Below, one piece after another: positions 55,629 to 64,000 of a stretch of 64,000 nt of DNA. A program made the position numbers and the translations under genes. The notes beneath the pieces are model-generated. The model ran no database searches, was not told where the DNA came from, and saw only the letters and a program-made list of their open reading frames with translations. The DNA is from Hypericum androsaemum. Lineage: Eukaryota > Streptophyta > Magnoliopsida > Malpighiales > Hypericaceae. Each line of letters begins with the position of its first letter. Within the stretch, counting starts at the first letter, position 1. The DNA is taken from contig OZ023189.1 of NCBI GenBank assembly GCA_963995505.1, positions 16,453,495 through 16,517,494 of the forward strand, given 5' to 3'.

Positions 55629-56584
55629 ATGGATGCACAAGTTGAGATGGTAGGGAGGGCGTTTGTTGATCACTACTACCACCTTTTCGACAACGACCGG
55701 TCGTCTCTGTCGTCGCTATACCAGCCAACCTCGATGCTAAGTTTCGAGGGTCAGAAGATACTAGGTGTCGATGACATCTCCTCCAAGCTCAACAGCTTGC
55801 CGTTTGATCGGAGCAAGCATGTAATAAGCACCATTGATGCTCAGCCCTCGTCCTTTGCCGGTTGCATTGTGGTCTTTGTGAGTGGCTGCCTCCAGTTGCC
55901 TGGAGAGGACCACCCTTTGAGATTTAGCCAGGTTAGTACGTATAGAACTTTCATTTCCTTCAATTGATCTAACAATCGAGTACTAACTGGATATAGAACA
56001 TGCTTGATGAGTTCCTTACGTTTTGTGGAAGGCAAATCCAGTGAGATTAAGGCTTTAGGCGAAGCTATCGATCAATCCAATGTATAGTAATATATGTATT
56101 CTACCGATGCATTACACAGCTTTGACAAAACGCTTAGTTCTGATTTATCTTTGGAATATAACTCAGCAGCCTCTTATCAACCAAATATTTTTTTAGAAAA
56201 TGATTAATTATAAAGTACACAATATCATTATTAAAGTTTGAATATTTACATACAAGATAACCCAAACATGTGTACTCATGCCCACTAATCGATCCACTAA
56301 ACTCTTTTTTTAGTTAAGCACTTTTCAACCCCTAATTTTTTTATTTATTAAATTTGAACCCAAAATTTTATTTAAAAAAATACATGAATGGAAATCTAGA
56401 ACCGATGCGGCGTCTTATCACATAGAGAAATCTAGCTTCTTCGAAACAAATCATATGATGTCTTTTCACTAATCAAAATCTCCATGATGCCAATTTCTTG
56501 TTGGTACAGATGTTCCACCTGGTTCCTACTCTACAGGGAAGCTTCTTTGTGCAGAAGGACATTTTCCGCCTCAACTACGGCTAG
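55629..56584 (+). CDS. NTF2: Nuclear transport factor 2
   Basis: Two exons: 55629-55931 and 56510-56584 (TAG), both in phase 0, 125 residues, the standard NTF2 length. Starts MDAQVEMVGRAFVDHYYHLF. Conserved blocks are SLYQPTSMLSFEGQKILGV, KLNSLPFDRSKHVISTIDAQ, the exon junction RFSQ|MFHLVPT and the end DIFRLNYG. NTF2 is a dimer that carries Ran-GDP into the nucleus through FxFG nucleoporins. ATG 55629 is the first in-frame Met. Exon 2 is short and lies 578 bp away but restores the invariant FRLNY tail. Confidence 0.95.
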
Positions 56585-59435
56585 CTAGTTTTTCTTTTCT
56601 TCTTTCCTGAAGTTAATTCCATGGTTCTTATAAACCAACAATTGTATTATCAATGCTTATTAATTTAAATATTCCAATAACGTGCATGCGAATTTATGAC
56701 CGTTAAATTTACCTTATGAACAATTAGGATCTAACTAGAATAAAAAAATACAAAATTTTACCATGTTCTAGATACTCTCTAAAGTTAAACACAGGGTCGC
56801 ATTTTTTTCCCTTTTCGGTTGAACCGGCCCATTTCTATTCAACTAAGCAAATGAATAGTCTAGTGGAACCGAATTTTGGATAGTTGGATCAATTTCCATG
56901 GTCTAGTTAAAAATAATTTGTAATCTCTTAAAGGTGGTGGTTAGAATAGTCGGACCACCGTCATGAGTTTTAAGAGATTGTACAATAGTCAATATAGACT
57001 AAATCTACGGGATAATGTTAAGTTTTTTTTGGTTAAACAAATTTAAGCGGGTCATATTTTTATTAAAAATAATTTGAGATCTTTTTAAGGTAATGGTCAG
57101 AACAGTCATACCACCATCATGAGTTTTAAAAGACTGCACAATAATTAATATAGAATAATTTTTTTGATTTCTTTCCTAATCAAAGTTTTTCTATTTCTGC
57201 GAAAATTAATTCACCGATTAAAAAAAAAGATAGAATTCATTGTTATTCTATCTACTATGCCAGAATGGGATAATGGTAAGTTTCAACTCACATAATACAG
57301 ATATTTCTGCCAACGAGCTAAAAGTTGGGCCCAGCTTGCTAAAACTTGGTCAGCTATAAATTAGCCAACTACAAACTTGTTCATGTTATGTGGATAAGGA
57401 TAACCATGAAAGATGTACATTTTGCACTAGAATACTGATTTTATACAAGTTGGTGTTTTTAAATACTGGGAAATTCGCACTAGAAGTTTAAATATACTTT
57501 ATTAAATTTTCTTTTAGGCCCAGAGCATCTGCCTTTGTGCATGTGGTAAACGATGATGCCGACCAATATCAATCAAGACGAATTTCGGAAAAAGAGAACA
57601 ATATTACAATTTAATTAAGTAGTTCTTGTTTAATTCAGAATATGTGGGACATTGTTTTAACAAGTTGCATCTAACTTTTGGTGTGGCTATTGACCTATTT
57701 GAGAGGATAATCAATGTATTTTATTCAACCTATGTCTATCCGGTCACGAGTTGAATAAGCCTGCCAAAATATTTTTTCCTATACTAACAAATTCAGGTTT
57801 AAATTGGATAAATTTTTTCAATAGTGACAAAATTTTTACAACAAATATTTAACACTAATGTATTTAAAAAATTTTAACTCAAAATATCTTATTTAAACTA
57901 AAACGACTTTCTTATCGATTAATTTACTCTCCAAAATATTTAATATTAAGACACTCAATCATTTTGCTAGACGTTGCTCGTCAGAAAAAAATGGATATAT
58001 AGAACATTTGATTTTTCATATGCGGTTTATCGTCAATTTTCCTGTGTGGAGAGGGAGGTTCCTACCACTAATTATAGTGATTTTATTTTGTTCTAGCTAT
58101 AAATATATGGAAATTTAAAAAAAGAACGTTGTTGATGTTAGTTATTAAAATGGGTGTTTCTTTTTTTTTTTGGTGAAGTAAACTTTTTTTTGTTAATTTC
58201 TGACATGATATCAATGGTAAATTTTGTAATATTTCCTTAGGTAAATTTTCTTTAGTCTTTAATGCTCCCCTTGAGCAATTATTGGTGTGTGTTGCACATT
58301 TATTGTATATTTTTTGGAGTAATAATAAACTATTGTTCATAAAAAAATTAAAGATTTGCAGCTGGGAAATCTTAATCCTCTTTGGCGCTATCCTCATGAT
58401 GAAAGTTACTTCAAAAATGACAGAATCGGCAGATAGCACATGAATGAATGAATATGCTGGAGAAATTTCTTTGTTTAATTTAATAGACAACAGCCGCCAG
58501 ATTTTAATACAAGAAAAGGACAACGAGGGGCCGCTCCAAACACGTTTAGGAAATAATATTTTTTTAAATAGACGAATTTTATTACTCCAAAATTTTGTTA
58601 CACTCGTATAGAAGTCGTTTAACTAAACTAATCCGAACAATTACATGAGCATGTAACAAAAATTTGGACTAAATTTAACTAATCAGACTGTAGGTAAAGC
58701 AACTAAACAAGGACAGAATTTTTCTCGCCTCTGGTGAGCAAAAATTTACCATAGTTTCATAGGTATATTTATTGACTAAGATTTTATGATTTATTAGGTT
58801 TATGATAGACCTTATATAACTCCATTTTTTATGAATTTTTTTTAATTTCTGCTAGTCGCAAATATAGAATATAACAGAATATATTTTATGTCTTATTATT
58901 TAGTATGCAGTGATTATAATGCCTATTTCAATTTTTTCCACTGGATTTTACCGTTATAGGATTTTGACGAGCTTGCAAGGCGGTTGCAACCTCATCGAGG
59001 TAATTCCATGATAATTAGAATATAAATACCTTTTATTTTTAATAAAATTGAACTTACTAAAAAAATGCAGTGATTATAGTAAATTTTATCGTGAAAACTT
59101 AATTATTATAAAAAGTTAACGATTTAAAGTGAAAAGTTTGTTGAATACTAATTCATCTACCAGTTATTTCAAAAGTTGAAATAAATATTCTCATAACATC
59201 TCATCATATTTAATTATTATTGAAATTCTATTTGTAATTCAAAATCTGCTTATACATATTTTGTTTTATTTGTAAGTTTTTGACTTTGTTCGCCGGAAAC
59301 GAAAATTTTGTAATTTTCTAAACAAAAGATTAAAAATACCTAAAATGATAAGTATATTGTTCTTGTTGTACCTTAAGGCTCAATCAGGCAATTATTATTG
59401 TGCATGATTGGGCCCAGGCCCATCAGGCCCAAAAT
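56585..59435. other. AT-rich intergenic region
   Basis: No gene supported. The minus ORF at 58083-58523 is A/T-driven, with no family motifs. A direct repeat pair lies at about 56905-57160. Confidence 0.5.
56905..57160. repeat. Direct repeat pair, ~150-bp spacing
   Basis: TTAAAAATAATTTGTAATCT...CATGAGTTTTAAGAGATTGTACAATAGTC at about 56905-57000 recurs in diverged form at about 57063-57160 (ATTAAAAATAATTTGAGATC...CATGAGTTTTAAAAGACTGCACAATAATT). Unclassified. Confidence 0.65.
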
Positions 59436-60045
59436 TGTTGGGGTGAATGGGCCGGTCAACCCGCGTTGACCGGCCCAGGACCACGTTAGCCGCCACGTGG
59501 GCTGCGTGGCCCAACCATGTGCGCCACGACGGCGCCACGTCAGCGCGACGTGGCACTGACGTAGTTGCCGCCAAAGTTGGCGGCCCACGTGGCACGTTGA
59601 CGTGGCGCCACGTGACGGACATGCAGTCCGAAGTGCCACGTGGCGGCCATGTGGTCCAAAGTGCCACGTGGCAGACGTGTGGTCTATAAGTGCCATGTGG
59701 CAGCCATGCACGCCACGTGGCACGTTCTGGTTGTCCGGATTTCCCTATAAAAAGGGAAATCTGGCTGAACCAATCAGTAAGTTTTTCCACAACCACTCAA
59801 TAAGAAAGGAAAAACTCTGGAATAGTCCCTGAGTTTTGATCAGATTTTCAATAGAGGAAATCTCGTGAAAATCAATTACGAATCTGTTATAACGTGATCG
59901 TAATTCGACTAGCACGAAGACATTGTGGACCCGAACCTCTGGACCTCTTGCTTCAACAAGTAAGTAATTTATTATTAACGAATTAGTTTGTTAATTAATG
60001 GGATTTAACATATAATTACTCATTAATTAAGCATCAAATCCATCA
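59436..60045 (+). repeat. Putative 5' LTR of the second Copia element
   Basis: Starts TGTTGGGG, ends CCATCA just before the PBS. A TATA box lies in TTTCCCTATAAAAAGGGAAA near 59750. The upstream part (59480-59730) is very GC-rich. The start base is chosen by the TG motif only. Confidence 0.6.
59480..59725 (+). promoter_or_regulatory. G-box (CACGTG) cluster in the LTR promoter
   Basis: Six exact CACGTG cores at 59494, 59586, 59609, 59637, 59665 and 59714, five of them as CCACGTGG, plus near-matches (CCATGTGG, CCACGTCA). Three ~28-bp tandem units (GTCCGAAGTGCCACGTGGCG and variants) account for part of the cluster. This motif is bound by plant bZIP and bHLH factors, including ABA-response factors. 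It lies directly upstream of the TATA box. Function is inferred. Confidence 0.7.
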
Positions 60046-60046
60046 A

Positions 60047-60059
60047 TTGGTATCAGAGC
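60047..60059 (+). other. Primer-binding site (tRNA-iMet type)
   Basis: TTGGTATCAGAGC one base after the LTR end. Confidence 0.85.
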
Positions 60060-61492
60060 ATGGTTGAAACCATGTTTTGATGATGATATGATATTTTAAT
60101 TCAAATAATTATGGGTTAAAAATCGTATTAATTGTGATTTTTTTGAAAATTATAATCTGTTGGACTTTAATGTAATTAATTTAGAACTAGTAGGACTAAA
60201 TTGAATTTTGCCTGACCATGCTGGCAAATTTGCGCACGCCTGAAACTTTAAGGTACCAATCTGAAATTTGACCATTTACGTGGCAAATGCGTGTCTTGGA
60301 CTTAGGTGCAATTTTCTAAAAATTTGGGGATTGATTTGAAATTTGTCCCAAAAATCCCAAAATCACAGAAAACCCTAATCGGGCGATTTGGGGGCGGTTT
60401 TCCCCAAATTGATTTCCGTCGATTTCATCGAAAATCCGACGATTTCGACGCCTGAGGTCGACGATAGTCGATTCTCCGGGTTGTCCCCGACGTCCCGATA
60501 CCACTTTCGTGGATCGACGTCACCAGAATCGCAAGATCGAAGCCGACGACGCCGGAGATACGTGGAAGAGAGAAGACGATCGCGCCGGAGAACGGCTGCA
60601 CGTCGGCTTGTAAGGCTGCTATCGACGAGCTCGCGTGGCCACGATGCATCAATTGCGACCGGCCTCAGCCGTCGGTTCGCCGTCGTTGCTCGGCGGTTGT
60701 AGGCGGAGCGGCGGTCGCCTTCGGCGGTCGCTGGAGAAGAGAGAGAAAGTAAAAGGAGAAAATATGCGAGGGGCAAAATCGTAATTTCGTGATTTTTTCC
60801 CAAAAATATTTATACCCGGGTCAAGAAAATTAAAAAAAACCTGTCGAATTAGCTTGGTTTCTTGGTTCGACCTAACCCGATTTATGGATTTTGACTTAAA
60901 TGTTGGGTTTTTTCTTTTTTAATTGGATAAAATCAATTTTTATTCAATTAAAATTCAATAAATTGATAAAAATTTTGAAATTTTTTTGTCAATTTGGTTT
61001 ATTAAAATTATAACGATATTTTTAATAAACTTAAAAAGAAAATATTTTGGAACGAGTTCCGAGATATGTTAAATTTAACTAAAATCATATGAATTGGTCC
61101 ATAGTATGATCATCAAAAGATTGAAAAATGGGTTTTTCAATCCTATTTTGAGAGAATATGAGAATCAACCCGAAATTGACTTATAATGGATACAAGATTC
61201 GATAGCTACTGGAAAAAGGTATCTGAACTTCTGTGCAACGGAATTTCGACAAAAGGTTCTGAAGCGCCGTTTACCGCTGCGAGTGCCTAAGGATGACATG
61301 TATGTCATCGTTGAGCATATCGAGGCTATTCACCGGGAGATGCAAGACTACATCTGGGCTGGAGGTTATAATTATGGAGAGGACTGGCCCTCCATGTTTC
61401 GAGACCTCCTGGTCACGCTGAAGTTGTGTTTAGTAAATTGAATCATATTGTTAAATTAAATCTCTAATATGTTCTCATATTAAAAATTCCCT

Positions 61493-64000
61493 ATGGAAAT
61501 GTTTGTTGCTTCTAGATTTATCATAGCTGAGTTAAACCATAAGTTAAAACTCAACGGTGAAAACTATGAGAATTGGAGCATGAAAATCTAATATGTGCTT
61601 GAGGAATAAGAAGTTCTGGAGCACATACATATGATAATGGATGAGCCTGAAGAAGGCACAACTGCTCAACATAAGCGAGACAAAGAAGCTTATGTTATTT
61701 GGAAGAGAAAGAACACTACTGCCCGATTGATTTTGTTAAGTTCGATGATGGATGATGTCACCCGATAATTTCGCGTATATGACAACGCGAAAGAGTTATG
61801 GGACGCTCTCAACCAAAAATTCGGAAAGCTTTCAGTGTCGAAGCTGCGTGCTTTGACCATAAGGTTTGACACCTTTAAGAAGCGTCCAGAGGTTATTATG
61901 AGGAAACACTTGAGAGTGATGTCTAACATGATCAGTGAACTGACAGAGGCTAGTCACATACTTAGCAACGAGCAGCAGATTCAAGCTATCATCCGTTCCC
62001 TACCACCAAGTTGGGAACATATGAAGATGAATCTTACCCATTTTGACCATTTGGTAACCAGACACCTTGAGCTGGAGGAGGATCGCCTCCTAGCTATGAA
62101 ATCCCACACTGAAGCCCATTCGACTAGTTCAACTGGGAGTGGTGGGAAAAAGAAGAAAGGTAAAGGGAAGGGTAAGTGTAAGGAAATTCCAAAGGCTGAA
62201 AACCATGGAACCAAGTTGGATAGCTCCAAGGCTAAAAAGAAAAAGTGGTTTAATATTTCAAAAGTGAAATGTTTTAACTATCAACAGAAGAGACATTTTG
62301 TAAAAGATTGCAAGATGCCCAAGCAGGTACACCTAAACTCAAGTGTGAGTAAGTTGTATGTATCCTCTTGTACCCTTCTAACTGAGTCACATTCTATGTG
62401 GGTGATTGATTCAGGAGCGACAGACCATGTAGCTAGAGACCGTTGTTCGTTCGTTGAATACAGGCGGTTGTCGGCTGGAGCAAAAACTATTTTTGTCGGT
62501 AATAACTCGTGCGTGGATGTAAAAGGCCTGGGCACTTGTAAATTGCACCTTCGTGGTGGTCATGCCCTTCTTTTACATGACGTGTTGTTTGCTCCAGAAA
62601 TTCGAAGGAACCTGATCTCAGTTTCTGCCTTAATGTCTTTAGATTTTTGGTTGTCGTTTAAGGACGACACTGTTAGATTATTTTTGGATGATACCTATTT
62701 TGGCCTTGGATATATATCGAAAGGTTTTCTGATTCTGGATGTTGATCCTTGTGAAAGTTTTTCCTTAGTCACTAGTTTAAACTCATCGGAAGATGATATT
62801 AAACTATGGCATTCTAGACTAGGCCATATCGGTCAGGATCGTTTAAACTGTCTAGCTAAGGCAGGACTACTGAGAAATATAGAAAAATCTATATTACCCA
62901 GATGCGTATCCTGTCTAGAAGGAAAAAGCACAAGGAAACCTTTCGGTACTGGGGCTAGAGCCGAATTTCCACTACAATTAGTCCATTCTGACATTTGTGG
63001 TCCAATGAACGTGAGGGCAAGGCATGGAGCATATTACTTCATCACCTTCATTGACGACTATACTAGATATGGTCTGATATACCTGATTTCTCACAAGTCT
63101 GAAGCCTTAAACTGCTTTATGACGTACATGCGTTATGTTGAGAATCAGAAGGATAGAAAGATAAAGGCCTTACGAACTGATCGTGGCCGTGAATATCTTT
63201 CTGATGAGTTCAAAGCTCTATACATTGAAAAAGGGATTGAACATCCGTTGTCCATTCCCTATACACCCCAGCAAAATGGGGTTGCTGAAAGAAGGAATAG
63301 AACCCTTCTTGACATGGTTAGATTGATGATGGCAGAGGCAAGTTTGCCTATATCATTCTATGGAGATGCGCTCTTGACTGCCGCATACATTCTAAACCGT
63401 GTTCCCTCCAAGTCTGTTACAGCCACTCCTTATAAAATATGGACAGATCGGAAGCCCGATCTATCCTATTTTAAGCCATGAGGGTGTGCGTCATATGTCC
63501 ATTCTACCTCAAGTTCTTTCGGTAAATTAAGACCGAGAGGTAGAAAAAGTATCTTTATAAGATATCCTGAGATATCTAAAGGGTACGTGTTCATGGGTGA
63601 ACTGGACGATGGACATGTAACATAATTTGAATCACGCGATGCCACATTTTTGGAGAATAAATTTTCAAGTTTGAGAGAGGTTAGTAATGACCTTACCCTT
63701 TATGAGACAGATGAACCAAAGTCATCTGGATCACTTCTTCCGAGTGGGAGAATTGAGGAGGAAGATAGAGATTTTTAACTCAAAATAATCCGGAAGGTCA
63801 TGATCTGAGTCCTGAAAGGGAGGTAATTTCTTATTCCAGTGGGAGTATGGTATTTCCACCTAGTGGGAGTGTGATTCCTGGATATGATGAATATATGAGA
63901 GATTTTTATCAAAATCGAGAATACCGTAGGTCTAGCAGAACTAGCATACCATGCCGACGATTTGACATCGAAGGCGAGGCTAATGCGTTCTTGGTATCAC
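61493..64000 (+). pseudogene. Gag-pol of the second Copia element, multiple stops
   Basis: The frame begins near ATG 61493 (MEMFVASRFIIAELNHKLKL). In-frame stops occur at about 61588, 61606, 61766, 63479, 63622 and 63776; the longest open part is 61835-63481. Order: gag (DALNQKFGKLSVSK), zinc knuckle with one metal ligand replaced (CX2Y instead of CX2C), protease VIDSGATDH, GAG-pre-integrase LWHSRLGHIG and the integrase DDE residues. Downstream text still matches Copia integrase tails. It cannot make a full polyprotein. Confidence 0.88.

Larger units (their letters stand above)
59436..64000 (+). mobile_element. Second Ty1/Copia element, decayed, 3' end outside the window
   Basis: A probable 5' LTR (59436-60045; the start is uncertain) is followed by a tRNA-iMet PBS (TTGGTATCAGAGC at 60047), a ~1.4-kb leader and a gag-pol frame with many stops. 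It is a different family from the 18.3-kb element: the LTR is more than twice as long and the protein is distinct (zinc knuckle CFNYQQKRHFVKDC, integrase HSDICGP, LRTDRG, QNGVAERRNR). The window ends before reverse transcriptase, so its 3' LTR and target duplication cannot be seen. Confidence 0.85.

Noticed and set aside
58083..58523. 146-codon minus ORF in AT-rich DNA
   Set aside because: Lys/Asn/Ile/Leu-rich composition expected by chance; no motif or splice context.
60375..60803. 142-codon minus ORF and overlapping plus ORFs in the second Copia leader
   Set aside because: GC-rich leader sequence open in several frames at once with no domain; most likely non-coding.

Overview
This is a plant nuclear window. 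Genes have short exons with GT-AG introns and are spread through AT-rich, transposon-rich DNA. The protein families (THI1 thiazole synthase, XTH9-type xyloglucan enzyme, single-exon OST3-type subunit, CPC/ETC-type R3-MYB, DUF4220/DUF594 protein, tRNA-iMet-primed LTR elements) fit a core eudicot. I cannot name the species from sequence alone.

Layout. 0-2.3 kb: 3' part of a DNAJC25-type ER J-protein gene. 3.0-3.6 kb: a frameshifted tandem ubiquitin-like gene. 4.2-8 kb: an array of degenerate repeats around an unrecognised ORF. 9.2 kb: a small membrane-protein ORF. 10.2-14.0 kb: a Gypsy LTR/gag fragment abutting a truncated antisense Copia element, which abuts a duplicated 3' flank of the DUF4220 gene. 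15.4-17.0 kb: a mosaic duplicate joining a piece of a ubiquitin-like gene to the OST3-NTF2 interval found at 54-55.5 kb. 17.3-25.1 kb: a DUF4220/DUF594 gene whose intron holds a young, nearly intact 5,395-bp Copia element (5-bp TSD, LTRs with one mismatch in 273 bp, one nonsense codon in gag-pol). 26.2-27.0 kb: eIF1 (SUI1). 27.6-28.9 and 30.2-30.7 kb: two long-TIR non-autonomous DNA elements.

31.1-43.7 kb: a direct tandem segmental duplication carrying R3-MYB, CRIPT and the flank of XTH. Loss has been reciprocal. Unit 1 keeps an intact MYB but has a broken CRIPT (4-bp insertion) whose intron also took an ORF1-only LINE. Unit 2 keeps an intact CRIPT but has a broken MYB (two 8-bp deletions). 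Unit 1 also carries a Pack-MULE-like element with a captured sucrose-transporter fragment. Unit 2 carries a 433-bp MITE with a perfect 9-bp TSD and an empty site in unit 1. 43.2-44.7 kb: intact XTH9-type gene.

46.4-48.9 kb: a small non-coding LTR element followed by a hAT-like MITE with a perfect 8-bp TSD. 49.5 kb: tRNA-Leu(UAG). 50.4-52.0 kb: THI1. 53.1-54.1 kb: OST3-type oligosaccharyltransferase subunit. 55.6-56.6 kb: NTF2. 59.4-64 kb: a decayed second Copia element running off the window; its LTR carries a dense CACGTG (G-box) cluster.

The functional genes are ordinary housekeeping and wall-related genes with no shared pathway. The interest lies in how duplication and transposons reshaped them. 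I saw no CRISPR, operon or convincing new multi-gene system.
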